Assembly: GCA_963691655.1 (NCBI GenBank)
Contig: OY829328.1
Location: forward strand, 31,887,890-31,951,889
Reading direction: 5' to 3'
From: Toxonevra muliebris
Taxonomy: Eukaryota > Arthropoda > Insecta > Diptera > Pallopteridae
Length of the DNA stretch: 64,000 bases
Positions 1-10,720 of the stretch are shown here, piece after piece. Position 1 is the first letter of the stretch. Each line of letters starts with the position of its first letter. The notes below the pieces were generated by a model. That model worked only from the letters and a program-made list of their open reading frames with translations. It made no database searches and was not told the DNA's origin. Made by a program: the position numbers and the translations under genes.

Positions 1-1059
1 TAATTGCATTTTGCAATCTGAATATGCGAATAATTCAAGCAATTGCATTTCGACTTTGAAATGTTTATTTTAATTCTAACAAAGTGTAAGTCAACTGCAA
101 CAATTTTTATTATTTCTTTTTTGTGTTAGAAAATTGTTTTGATTGCAATGTTTACAAAACATTTCAATTACGTTTGACGCTCATCAGAAGTATGAATGTA
201 GTACTAAAGTTGTTTCTATTATTGTTGTGGTGTACATTTGATTTTGAAAGAATTTTACAATTTAAAGACTGCAGTCTTTGTAGTATGTACAAGCCAGCTA
301 CAGCTGCGATGATTATACACACATATAAACAAATTCAAGGATTTGTTTAAATAAAATTATTGTTTACTTAAGGAAAAGAGTGGACCCGGAAGTATTCAAT
401 GGGAAGAACTGGATCAATAAAAATTTAATGAAATGGAAATTTTACATACAATTGTAAAATATTCCCCTTGGATCTGTTTTCCTTTCACATCTAAAAGTGA
501 CGTATAAATGCACACATTCTCTTATAATAGATACCTAGAGCAAGGTATACTTTGGATATTTTCCAAATGGAAATATACAGCATGCTGAAAATCACGAGGT
601 CACCAGAATCAAATCGAATTCAGAGCTAAAATCCGAAAATGATAGAGGCCGCCCTCTAAATAGAATAGAAATCAGATATGAAATTTATCATGAAAAAAAA
701 AGAAAAAGTTTGTAATCATTCTGCTTTGGATTTTTAAAATTTTGTTCTATTTTTCTATGCGCAAACTTTAATCCTTATCAAAATTTTTATTTCGTGATTA
801 TATTTTTATCGCTTTTTTTCGTTTCGTACCGTATTGTTGAAAGTAATTGAAATCTATAAGGTTTTGAGAAAAAGTTTTACCTGACAAAAAATTATGAATT
901 TATTAGTAAACAATAAATTGTGAAATTGATAGAAACGAAAATTTTCAGTGCATTTATATTAAGCTTAACCCATTTCCAGTGGCTCCCAAACCCGAGGACC
1001 AAATTTTATAGAGTGGTTTTCGAATTTTCCGAGAATTTCACTAAAATTAGTTTTAATTC
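1..1059. other. AT-rich sequence, no gene recognised
   Basis: No splice-bounded exon, RNA gene, terminal inverted repeat or known protein fragment could be seen on either strand. The short open frames are isolated and look like chance readings of AT-rich DNA. Confidence 0.5.
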
Positions 1060-1165
1060 TCGAATTTTATTTGAAAGTTTTTGCATGGCGGAATTTCGCA
1101 TTTCAGACGCATTTCAACGAAAATGTTAAATTGGGTGAAATTCACTTTCGTGTGAACAAGCTATA
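1060..1165. repeat. Decayed end of a TIR element also found at 50.2-50.9 kb
   Basis: The run CAGACGCATTTCAACGAAA, followed by ATGTTAAATT, GTGAAATTCACTTTCGTGTG and CTATAAG, matches in order the right end of the element at 50640-50745, which has TTCAACGAAA, ATGTTAAATTTGCC, TGAAATGCACTCTCGTGTG and CACTATAAG. No matching left end was found nearby, so this is a truncated, older copy. The identity is by eye only. Confidence 0.5.
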
Positions 1166-1937
1166 AGTTTATAACAACGAAATACACTTTTGCTGAAACT
1201 TAGTCTGTTTTTCCATACGTTTTATTTCTTAATAGAAAAATGCATGGAGGCCTGTTTTATTAAAGTTTTTACGTGAAGTTTGCTAATCTAGAGAAAATTA
1301 TTACTTCAAATGTAAAATACCTAAATTTACTATTAACTGTTCAGTTTTTCAAAAAATGCTCCAAAAAATATCTGTAAAAGCTTATAACTTAAAATTATTA
1401 AATGCAGTTTTAAAACCCGTAATAGAAAAATTTTAAGCAGTCATTATTTTTCGAATAAGTTTTAAAAAATGTATTTTTGATGAATTTTCAAAGATGTTGT
1501 ACGCAAAATCGTACAAATGTTCAAAATGGGTTAAATACATTTTATTTATGCACATATAACTGTGTATAGTGGACTGTCTACAAGCAATTTTCAAACTAAA
1601 GCAGCATTATTATGACAAATACAAGCAAATGTCTCCCATTTGAAAAAAAAAAAAAAAAAAATACTTGCAAAAACTATTAAGTGCACTGTCGTGTATTCAC
1701 TGAATCCATCAGACCCATTGTCATTGGCTCGTGGCAGATGTCACGTAAATTGGCCGCTATCATATACACACTTAATTTAAATTTATAATGTAAATGACAG
1801 CGTGGCATAAAATTGATAACTAACTAAAGCATAAGTGTATGCGCCTTCCCTATTTGAATTTGAGTGTGTGAAAAAATATTGAAGGTTGAAATCACTAGCG
1901 ATATGCTTATATAATAAAAAAAAAATATACAACTAGC
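1166..1937. other. AT-rich sequence with a poly-A tract
   Basis: No gene or repeat boundary was recognised. An 18-base A run lies near 1645-1662, but nothing upstream of it resembles a retroposon. Confidence 0.5.
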
Positions 1938-2400
1938 TGAAGGGGGAAGGCCACTGTGACGGATTAAATTCTTTTTTTTTATCTTAAATTAAAGTTTATA
2001 TATTCAAAAATATAAATACAAAATTTCAAGTCAAAATTCCAAAAATTGCCTGAGTTACATTTTAGTCATTTTAGTGATAGTAAGTCGACCGACCGAATTA
2101 GATGGACTGAAAACTTTAAATGCGTTTTTCTCGAAACGACTTTTTTCGAACTAGTTACGTCGATAACTCGATCAAATATTAACCGATTTTCAATTTTCTT
2201 TTTTTCCCCGTTTTGTTCGTCTTTGCAGTGGTTATCGTTGAGTGTAGCCGATTTTCAAATTTTTGATCTTTACTAAAAAAAAACGCTACGTGCGACGAGA
2301 ATTATACTTATATAGATAATTAAAAACTAAAAAAATTTTATATTAATAAAATTTACGATAATTAATTTTGATAAAATTTGTTTGAATAAGACTACATAAA

Positions 2401-2512
2401 AATCATAAATACGAAATACTATACGAGTATGCACCCATGAAACGAAACATAATTGAGTCGATATATATCAAAAGTGCCAAAGTCCACTTCCTAACATTTT
2501 TTATAATTTTAG
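2401..2512. repeat. 112-bp near-identical direct repeat, copy 1
   Basis: This stretch, starting AATCATAAATACGAAATACT and ending CATTTTTTATAATTTTAG, recurs in the same orientation at 4284-4395 with about two substitutions. The MITE sequences around the two copies are far more diverged than this. Confidence 0.85.
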
Positions 2513-2644
2513 AAAATCCGTTCTTGAAAAATCGACGCGAACATGGAGGGGGAAATTTTTTTCGGGGGGCTCAACGGCAACGCCCATATCTTCAAAACTA
2601 TTCAATTATTTTTTAATAAAAATTTATGGAAATATTTATTATAT

Positions 2645-2850
2645 TTTTATTAAACTATGAAAATTAAATTTAAGCATTAATTTTTCAAAGTCTTGACTAC
2701 TGTTCTATGTTTTTAGTTAATTTAGGTAATGTATATCAGGCTTAAGGAACGTATATATGTAGTCATCACAAAATCGTATTTGAGACGGGCAAATCAGACT
2801 GCCGTTTCGGAATCCGCCACGATTCCTCATCAGTGATCTTAGTGATAGTT
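2645..2850. repeat. Interspersed repeat family Y, inserted in the MITE
   Basis: The segment from AAACTATGAAAATTAAAT to CAGTGATCTTAGTGATAG is shared with 13330-13500 in the same orientation, and in opposite orientation with parts of 7575-7712 and 42407-42560. Its removal restores continuity of the host MITE: homology to the intact copy stops near 2645 and resumes at TTGGAAGT near 2851. It is non-coding and its superfamily is unknown. Confidence 0.65.
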
Positions 2851-2961
2851 TGGAAGTGCACTTAATAAAATGAATATAAAACGATCCCTATTTTCCTTTA
2901 TTTGATAGATCAAAAATATTCACGAAAATCACTCATTTTTTCAGCCGTTTTCCCTTTTTAA

Positions 2962-3601
2962 TATAAACGCCTAGTTGAATGCTAGTACAATAAAATATAT
3001 AATTTTCAAATTTTTATTTCAACACCAATCATTTATATGAAAAATATTGAAATCTTCCAAAAAATATTGTTTGTGAATTGAACAAATGCTAATTTCCACT
3101 AATAATACCCTGAAATAGATTGCAATCTAATCAAATCATCACGAATATAAACTGAAATAAATACAAATCTAAACAAATGTGTCAACCCCAACGGGAGTTG
3201 TGGGTTTCGATCCGGTCTTGTTGACTAGAACTGGCTATTACTGTTTTGTTGCTATTTCCTCCATTTAGGTATGAATAAAACTTAAGAACAGTACTTAGAA
3301 AATTTTTCTTACCTCTATTTTTTAAGATTTCGAGTTTCAGATATCCATAAATTTAAACCAGCATGGAAAGTTCGATCAACATACAATGTTGAAAAATATT
3401 ATATACAGTCAATTTTACTAACTAAAAAATATTTCAAAATTTTCCAAATATCAGTTGAGTAGTTTATGCTAAGTATGGCAGTATAGTTGCAACTATTAGA
3501 TTAGTTATCTTTCAATAGATTTTATAGTATTGTGTGACTTTGTTGTTAACCAGAACGTATTAATTTACATTTGCAGATAAGATAAGTAAGTCTGTAAATT
3601 A
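2962..3601. other. Intergenic or intronic; small structured stretch at 3181-3228
   Basis: No gene was seen. At 3181-3228 a locally GC-richer stretch has outer arms GTCAAC and GTTGAC, an inner hairpin CCCAAC/GTTGTGGG, and GGTTTCGATCC, which resembles a tRNA B box. It could be the remnant of a tRNA-derived element, but no convincing A box was found. Confidence 0.3.
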
Positions 3602-3605
3602 TTAA

Positions 3606-4229
3606 GGGGGAAGGCCACTGTGACGGCTGGAAAAATGAGTGATATTCGGGAATTTTATGATCTGTCAATGGGGATCGTTTTATATTCATTTTATTGAGTG
3701 GACTTCCAACAATATTTCCACAAATTTTTATGAAAAAAAAAATTGAATAGTTTTAAAGAATTTTCCCCGAATGGTTGCGTCGATTTTTAGGTTTTAATAA
3801 TCTATATGAGTATAATTCTCGTCACACGTAGTGTTTTTATTTTTTTTATTTTGTACAAAATGGCGACTGATTGAAAATTTTTTCATGTTTTCGACTTTTT
3901 TTTTGTTTCAAAAGAGCTTAAAAAATAGTAAAAATAAAAAATTTTGAAAATCTGCTCAACAATAGCCACTGCAAAAGAAAAACGAAAGAAAATGGAAAAT
4001 TGGTTAATATTTGATCGAGTTATCGACGCGACCAGTTCGAAAAAAGTCGTTTCGAGAAAAACGCATTTAAAGTTTTCAGTCCATCTACTTCGGTCGGTCT
4101 ACTTACTATCACTAAAATGGCTGTAACTCAGGCAATTTTTGGAATTTTGAATTGAAATTTTGTAAAGATATTTTTGAATATATAAACTTTATATATTTAA
4201 GATTTGACTCGTCACAGTGGCCTTCCCCC
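3606..4229. mobile_element. TTAA-flanked MITE, copy 2 (intact ends)
   Basis: The element starts GGGGGAAGGCCACTGTGACG and ends with the reverse complement. It is flanked by TTAA at 3602-3605 and 4230-4233, the target duplication of piggyBac-type elements. It is 624 bp long and has no transposase, so it is a non-autonomous miniature element. Canonical piggyBac termini begin with C residues after TTAA, whereas these begin with five G residues, so assignment to piggyBac rests only on the TTAA. The short frame at 3944-4126 is not protein-like. Confidence 0.85.
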
Positions 4230-4283
4230 TTAACTCAATTCTTTCTGGTAATAATTTGTAAAATTCCATTACCATAAATTCCA

Positions 4284-4395
4284 AATCATAAATACGAAAT
4301 ACTATACGAGTATGCACCCATGAAACGAAACATAATTGAGTCGATTTATATCAAAAGTGCCAAAGTTCACTTCCTAACATTTTTTATAATTTTAG
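4284..4395. repeat. 112-bp near-identical direct repeat, copy 2
   Basis: This is the partner of 2401-2512. It lies just outside the right TTAA of the intact MITE, whereas copy 1 lies inside the broken MITE. Confidence 0.85.
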
Positions 4396-4880
4396 TTCAG
4401 CAGATATTTCTTCAAAATACAAATACTTTAAAAAATCTAAGCCAACATAATTCAACTGGATAAAGTGGATAAATCCCACTAAGCTAATCACATCACATAA
4501 TTTGACTGATATTGCTACCGAGATTTGACAGTTTTCAGTATTTATGAGAATTTTGTTTTGTGAAATTTTATCAAAGTCACTTAAGTCCAGAAGCTTTTTC
4601 TTAATTATATCAAAACTGCCTAAGTCCAATATAAAAACTAATTTATTTCTAATTGAACTTGACTTTTCATTGTTTTTTCTTTGTGAAATGTTTGAAAGAA
4701 CTATTTTCTAAATATTTTTACAGTGTCGCAAAAGCAAGTAAAGTAGGAATCTGATTTTCCCGAAATTGTCTTATGGTGGATTTATATGTATCAACTCAAT
4801 TTAAATGCATTTACAAGAATGAGTAGATATAAAATCCAATGGGATGTAACAGCTGTAAAAATATTCGTGCTAGTATTATG

Positions 4881-5270
4881 TACATTAAAGTGCATCACGA
4901 AAAAAAGTTATTGTCGTATCCCTCTAAAAATTAACCTCGGTTGATTTTATGATGATTCCCAAAAATCGTCTTTTATATGAGGAAACTTTTGGCCAAATAA
5001 AAGAGCACAAATAATAGATACTCAACAATACAAAAAAAAAATTTTTTAAATCTTCTTATCTAAGAATTTTTGAGTGTATTATTTGTGAGCTTTTAATTAT
5101 TTGGTCAAAAGTAGCCTACAGAAAAATTTTCTCATACAAAACAGAATTTTTAGAAGTTTTTCAAAACGATCCAGCTCCCGAAGAGTGAAATATTTGGGGA
5201 TTATCATAAAATAAACCGAGGTTTATTTTTAGAGGGTTTGTTTGTATGGTGCTTGATGCACTTTAATGTA
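4881..5270. mobile_element. TA-flanked foldback MITE
   Basis: A perfect 17-base inverted repeat closes the element: TACATTAAAGTGCATCA at the left and its complement ending in TTTAATGTA at the right. Inner inverted segments also pair (CCCTCTAAAAATTAACCTCGG with CCGAGGTTTATTTTTAGAGG). The outermost TA may be the target duplication, which would suggest a Tc1/mariner-mobilised MITE. There is no coding content; the frame at 5238-5465 overlaps the right end and is probably chance. Confidence 0.8.
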
Positions 5271-5805
5271 AATACGTTATTCCTTCTAATGTACAAACAT
5301 CGAAGATGGTCACAAAACCTAAATATTTTATACATATTGATAGAGTTGCGAGTATATAGTTGGCAAGAGGTAAAGTTACATGTGTTAAAAATTATTACAG
5401 TGAAAATCCCTAAGAGACTTGTACGGAAAAATACTAGAAATATTATTGGTTTTTGTTATAAATAAATACATACACATACTTGTACATTCATTTATGTAAT
5501 TAAATATTTGTATGCATAGGTGTAATATTGAGTACAAAAAAATATTGCAAATGGATAATAAATAAAAAAATTTAGTTTTAATTGGTTTCGTTGACGTTTA
5601 TATAATTTTTCATTTATTTCTAAACATGTATGTAGATGGAATCGAACAACTGAAAATTTCAATAATTGTACTACATACAGTGTAAAACAAAACTAAAGCA
5701 TGAACTCTTCCTTGTGAACATTTAGTTTAATAAGATTTAAAAATATGCAAATATGTACATATTTTTCTTTTTTTACTAACATTGAACAATATGTCTAAAC
5801 CCGCC
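5271..5805. other. AT-rich sequence, nothing recognised
   Basis: No exon, RNA gene or repeat boundary was recognised here. Confidence 0.5.
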
Positions 5806-5809
5806 GTGA

Positions 5810-5985
5810 CTCAATTATGCATAAGTAACGGAACGTAACGTAACGTTGCCAACTGTCACATAAATATCTGTGATGTGGGCAGTGAGTGCAAGTGATTACC
5901 GAAATCGTAACGCAATGTAAAGTTCTATCTTCGATAGATTTTTACGTTCCGTTACACTAATTTGTGTTACTTATGCATAATTGAG
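5810..5985. mobile_element. Short palindromic MITE
   Basis: A perfect 20-base terminal inverted repeat is present: CTCAATTATGCATAAGTAAC at the left and its complement at 5966-5985. A second pair lies inside it (GGAACGTAA with TTACGTTCC). It is only 176 bp long with no coding capacity. Target duplications could not be decided. Confidence 0.8.
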
Positions 5986-6111
5986 CCTTAACTAAAGAAC
6001 ATAATCTTTTTCGCTTATTACTACAATCAATTGTTAAAAACTAACAACAACAACCACCTTTAAACTAGAATTCCGTTATTTTAGAAAACAAAAAGCAGGT
6101 TTTAAAAAAAA

Positions 6112-6645
6112 ATGTTGCTTACCAAAATTGCTCGATATAAGTATTCTGAACAATTTAGAGAAAATATTCTAAATGGATTTAATAAAGCTGAATCAGTGAC
6201 ATACATTGTCAAAAATGTTGTATTCGCTATTGTGTTAATTCCCGAGCTATAAGTCGTTTTCGCTCTTCTTATTTTTTAAATACTAAATATGAAAGTGCCA
6301 GATCGCGGGGCACAACCGGACGTGAGGATCATTTCACACAGGTTTATCTAACGGCGAGCTGTGAAGGGTGGCTTAGCAACATACCAAAGCGTGAAAGAGA
6401 CATTTATTTCTTAAAAGTATCGACAGGCAATGTAACCGCGCACATTAACTGGGCTACTGCAAAATGAAAGACCGTGCTTTTGACTGACGAATCTAAATTT
6501 AACATGAAAGGTTGCGACGGATTAAAGCTATTGTGCAGACCAAAAGGGCAACGATGAAGTCAACGTTATTTGATAAGCACCGTAAAATACGGGAGAGGCA
6601 ACGTAATGATCTGGTGACTTTTTCGGGTATTGAATCGGTCCAATC
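6112..6645 (+). pseudogene. Tc1-like transposase relic
   Basis: Scattered pieces of a Tc1-family transposase can be read in shifting frames. Near 6112 an ATG opens a stretch with the residues FRENILNGFNKAESV, suggestive of the N-terminal helix-turn-helix. A segment near 6310 reads GRGTTGREDHFTQ. Near 6472 LLTDESKFNMKGCDGLK carries the first catalytic aspartate (codon at 6486-6488), followed by RPKGQR and the motif TVKYGRGNVMIW typical of Tc1 enzymes. In-frame stops, frameshifts and loss of the third catalytic region show it is dead. The remainder of the family's roughly 340 residues was not found downstream. Confidence 0.75.
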
Positions 6646-6673
6646 TCGAAAATAAAAGGTACTAGTCGGTAAG

Positions 6674-6690
6674 GCCCCGGTAACCGGGGC
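6674..6690. other. GC-rich hairpin
   Basis: GCCCCGG and CCGGGGC are perfect arms with a TAA loop. It stands out strongly in this AT-rich context, just past the Tc1 relic. It could be part of that element's untranslated end. Confidence 0.6.
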
Positions 6691-7064
6691 TTTAGTTTTG
6701 TCCGACACTGTAAATGGGCAAATGTAAACAGAAATTTTCCAAAAAACTGAGTAAGATTTTTTTTTGTAAATTATCCATATATTAAGGCAAAAAACTTATT
6801 CACACCAAATAACAACTTTAAAATTTAAAAATTATTATTTTCTGCTTTTTAATCTTGGGTTTGTGAAATTTTTTACTGCCAAAACAACAATGTATATGAA
6901 ATTGTAAATTTTCCGTTTTGCACTGTATTAGCGATAACAATCAAATAAGAAAGGCAGCACAGTTATATTTTTCTATAAAAAGAATTAGTTATACGAAAAT
7001 GTACTTAAAATCTTGCATATATACTGACGTATTTCCGAACCTTAAAGTGTACTGAAAAACTACG

Positions 7065-7712
7065 ACCGTATCTAAAAATGATTTGTACAACGATGAATGC
7101 AGTGCTTTGATCTATGAATTTTATTGACAAATATCTACTTTCCAAAACGCTTTATTAATTATCCTCGACACAAACCATACATTAGCTATGCCATCTGTTA
7201 GTTATCCTTATTTATACACCAACCGGAAAGTATGCTGCAATATAATTATTGCGTCTGTAAATAAATAAACGCTAATATTTTTTTTATTAGATTTATATAT
7301 ATTTTAGATACTTCGTATTGCATTGTCATCCAGTTGTGAGCTATGTTTAAAGTTTCAAGTCTTTAGCTCATCGGGAAGTTAGTTAAAATCGATTGCAAAA
7401 TTTCACCCGAACAGACAGACACAAGCGAGTTGATATAAATGTGGTAAAAAACAGTAAGCTTATAAATAATTTTCTGAAATAGAAAAGGATCAAAGAGGAA
7501 GTAAATATGAATGATATTTGGGAAATCGGTAAAATAATTAGCTTTATTCAGTGAAGATATTTGAAATCAAATTTGTAACTCTGGGTTACGATTTCAAATA
7601 TTAATACTTTATATAGGATATTGAAAGACTAAGAACTTTTAGTAAGATCGCTGATGTCCTCATCGTGGCGATTCCGCAACGGCCGTCTGATTTGCCAGTC
7701 TCTATTTACATT
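7065..7712. repeat. Cluster of interspersed repeat segments
   Basis: Three pieces recur elsewhere in the window. Bases 7080-7125 (ACAACGATGAATGCAGTGCT and onward) match 34978-35020. Bases 7312-7425, containing CATTGTCATCCAGTT and AGCTCATCGGGAAGTTAGTT and a run of ACAG repeats, match 36570-36695. Bases 7575-7712 belong to family Y, with matches at 42407-42560 and, inverted, at 2645-2850 and 13330-13560. They may be parts of one longer non-coding transposon. Confidence 0.6.
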
Positions 7713-8990
7713 GTTGTTGTTTTAACTACATTTGCTCATTAACCCTATTATGTATTACTTTATATACAACGATGGTCTGACGTTCAAAAAATAAACTAAA
7801 TTTTCAAAACTTGTAATGATACAATAGCAAAAATTATACATAGCTTTAAAAAATTATAACTGATCGGACGTATATAATAAAGTGTATCAAAAAAACTTTA
7901 TTTTTGGAAATTAAGGATTTTAAGTACCACAAAAGCAAGGAACCTAAAGTTTATATTTCACTTAAGAAAATTGAAATTTTCCATATTTTATTTTTTTATA
8001 ATCATTCATGGATTTTTTTAATGCTTTGTGTTAAAAATATATTGGGGCGCGAACAATATTTATATATACTGTACCTACATATTTAGTATTAGATTTTAAT
8101 TTTGTTTTAGTTACTCCTAAATTTAATACAAAAATGGAGCGTGCATGTGTTGGTAATAAATCACTTGAAACTAGTGTAACTAAAGAATATGACGAGTATT
8201 TGAAACATCAGGGAATTAAATCAGAAAAATAACAATTTTATAACCTGATAAAGATACCAATTGTTGCATACAAATTTTTAAACTTGACTACAAATATTTA
8301 CTTTGCTTTTCTATTTGGTAAATGTGGACCATTTTTTCGATAGCTTTCAATTTGTGGTAAAAATAAATATGATCATTTTAGGAAAACAAAATTTGTAAAA
8401 AAAAATCGAGAAAAAATTATAAATTTGGTTGATAGTTTTACGCATATTAAAGGCGTAGCAATTACAACCCTTCATTTCCGCTAAGGGTAAGTATGACAAG
8501 AATAGTATGGCATTAGCAATACAATAAAAACAAACAAAAGGAATAGCTAAATAGGTTTTTTTTTTTTTTGTGTGGGTATGAATTTCAAATATTTTGATAA
8601 ATTTTAGTTACAGCGCGTAAATTATATAGCAGTGTGTGCTTTTGCGTGTCGATAGTTCATTTTCACCCAAAACCATTCGTCTGAGTAATTCCTTAAATAG
8701 TGTAAACCACCACACACTCAATAAGAAACCGCAGTTTAATAACAGTGGGAAATGTCAGAACAAATAAAACGGTGGTGACGTGAAGTGTCATGTAAATGAC
8801 ACTAAGTAAGCGTATCCTTACCTTATTTCTTATATTTTTTTGTAATTCATGTCTTTGAAATGGAAAAGACTAGCAATTTTATAAGCATGGAACATGTTTA
8901 AATAGTTCCATTCAGATTAATCAAATATAAATGTAACATAAAAAATATGAAATTGAATAGATTAGTGGAGATGAATTATAATTCGATTTA
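7713..8990. other. AT-rich sequence, no gene recognised
   Basis: Short frames occur (for example 7904-8086) but have no recognisable domain and biased AT-driven composition. No repeats were matched. Confidence 0.45.
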
Positions 8991-9062
8991 GATGCCAGCG
9001 TCCGAGCGTTGGTAAAAGGCAGGGAGGTTAATCCCAATTTACCCTTGTTCGGTGCTGGCATC
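8991..9062. other. Imperfect 72-nt hairpin of unusual composition
   Basis: GATGCCAGC at 8991-8999 pairs perfectly with GCTGGCATC at 9054-9062, and weaker pairing (CCGA, GGTAAA) continues inward towards a loop near GGAGGTTAATCC. The stretch is GC-richer than its surroundings and has the size of a microRNA precursor. It could equally be a transposon end. No similar copy was seen in the window. Confidence 0.4.
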
Positions 9063-9539
9063 CAAACCCTACTTAATATCAGTATTTTCCATAACTGTGT
9101 TTTCGGTCAGATGCATTTTCATTAAAAATCACAGATGTCATAATGCTGTAATAAGCTCAAACTCAAAAGGTACTCGGCATGTGTGAGTAATGAAAAAGGA
9201 TTACATATTTTCCAACTCTAAAATGATAAGTTGTCATCACTAAACTTAAAAATTCTACTGCAAACCCATAAACACCACACGGCACTGGCTTTAGCGACTG
9301 AGTATCAAAGTCCATTTTGAGAAATATACAGAAACGAAATTTAACCAATAATACAAACAATGAATGTGGTGGCTGTATTGTGTCGAGGTCACTCATGGCA
9401 TCATAGGTGTGTATGTAGTAGTGTTGTAACGGATGTCAGTTCATAGGATGCGAATGATAAAAGTTGACATTCGCGATTACAAAAATATTTTTCATATTTT
9501 TTCTTTTTTTTTGTTGGAACTACAAAAGAAATATTCAAG
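9063..9539. other. No gene recognised
   Basis: Open frames at 9163-9396 (minus) and 9433-9624 (plus) show no known motif; the latter runs into the Foldback terminus and is not a gene. Confidence 0.4.
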
Positions 9540-9614
9540 AATACAGCAGTCAGACAAGTATTTAGTCCATTGTACTATTATCCTGTGTTCCATTTTGCTA
9601 TTCTTTAAATCTAC
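9540..9614 (-). pseudogene. 3' end of Jockey-like LINE relic, distal to a Foldback insertion
   Basis: Read on the minus strand, this continues the LINE fragment at 11821-12046 if the Foldback element and one copy of its target duplication are removed. The joined frame goes on as GRFKE before a stop. The sequence ATAGTACAATGGACTAAATA then lines up with the tail of the plus-strand LINE at 52840-52890 (GGGTATCACAATGGACCAAT). The tail here is decayed and lacks a clear poly-A. Confidence 0.65.
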
Positions 9615-9623
9615 AACGGTGTG

Positions 9624-9647
9624 AAGATAGCCACGCGTGGCTATCTT
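9624..9647. other. 24-bp perfect palindrome inside the Foldback left terminus
   Basis: The arms are AAGATAGCCACG and CGTGGCTATCTT, starting nine bases inside the element end. The right terminus carries the same feature at 11788-11811 with one mismatch (AAGTTAGCC against GGCTATCTT). It may be a dimeric transposase binding site or a hairpin-forming site. Confidence 0.85.
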
Positions 9648-9881
9648 AGCAAATACACAAACCACAAAATGTAAAAATTTCTATGTTAACTTAACAGAAA
9701 AAATGTTAACCAAAAAATGTAATGTTAAGCAGAATATAGAATATTCTATCGGATCCTAATGACCATTTGGAGAACTGACTGTGACCACCAGACATACCAT
9801 TCCATAGGTATTGAACTACAGTTTTATCCTGCATACACAAATTTCACATATTTATCTCAGATTATTTTTAATTAATTCCAG

Positions 9882-10700
9882 ATATCACATGGGTATCAGT
9901 GGATAGGTATTGAGGAGTAGATCAATCCTGCATTTCCCAAATATCTAACATTAATTTCGGTCTGCTAGTAACGGCTGTTTGAAAATTTGCATGTTGGGTG
10001 CAAATGGGCGGAGGAACTGGTGGCCATATGGAGCACTTCTACATATGTGCCAGACATGACATGGGTATCAGTAGATAGGTATTGAGGAGTAGATCAATCC
10101 TGCATTTCCCAAATATCTAACATTAATTTCGGTCTACTAGTAACGGCTGTTTGAAAATTTGGATGTTGGGTGCAAATGGATGGAGGAACTGGTGGTCATA
10201 TGGAGCACTTCTACATATGTGCCAGATATCACATGGGTATCAGTGGATTGGTATTGAGGAGTGGATCAATCCTGCATTTCCCAAATATCTAACATTAATT
10301 TCGGTCTACTAGTAACGGCTGTTTGAAAATTTGCATATTGGGTGGAGGAACTGGTGGCCATATGGAGCACTTGTACATATGTGCCAGACATGACATGGGT
10401 ATCAGTGGATTGGTATTGAGGAGTAGATCAATCCTGCATTTCCCAAATATCTAACATTAATTTCGGTCTACTAGTAACGGCTGTTTGAAAATTTGCATGT
10501 TAGGTGCAAATGGGCGGAGGAACTGGTGGTCATATGGAGCACTTCTACATATGTGCCAGATATCACATGGGTATCAGTGGATAGGTATTGAGGAGTAGAT
10601 CAATCCTGCATTTCCCAAATATCTAACATTAATTTCGGTCTACTAGTAACGGCTGTTTGAAAATTTGCATGTTGGGTGCAAATGGGCGGAGGAACTGGTA
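9882..10700. repeat. Foldback left arm: five tandem units of about 172 bp
   Basis: The phrase CATGGGTATCAG starts at 9888, 10060, 10232, 10394 and 10566, giving periods 172, 172, 162 and 172. The short third period lacks the GCAAATGGGC segment. Other unit landmarks are CTAACATTAATTTCGGTCT and CATATGGAGCACTT. Confidence 0.95.
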
Positions 10701-10720
10701 TATTCAATCAATCATTACTC

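Larger units (their letters stand above)
1938..2961. mobile_element. TTAA-type MITE, copy 1, broken by other repeats
   Basis: The left end reads GGGGGAAGGCCACTGTGACG, the same terminus as the better preserved copy at 3606-4229, which lies in the opposite orientation. The interior aligns with the reverse complement of that copy (the stretches around TTTAAATGCGTTTTTCTCGA and AATGAATATAAAACGATCCC). The left TTAA has decayed to TGAA and the right terminus has lost most of its inverted repeat, though a TTAA remains at 2958-2961. Two foreign stretches interrupt it: about 2315-2515 (which includes a 112-bp duplicate) and about 2645-2850. No transposase frame is present, so it is non-autonomous. Confidence 0.7.

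Noticed and set aside
3209..3222. tRNA gene suggested by GGTTTCGATCC
   Set aside because: There is no A box, acceptor stem or anticodon arm at proper spacing; only the word resembles a B box.
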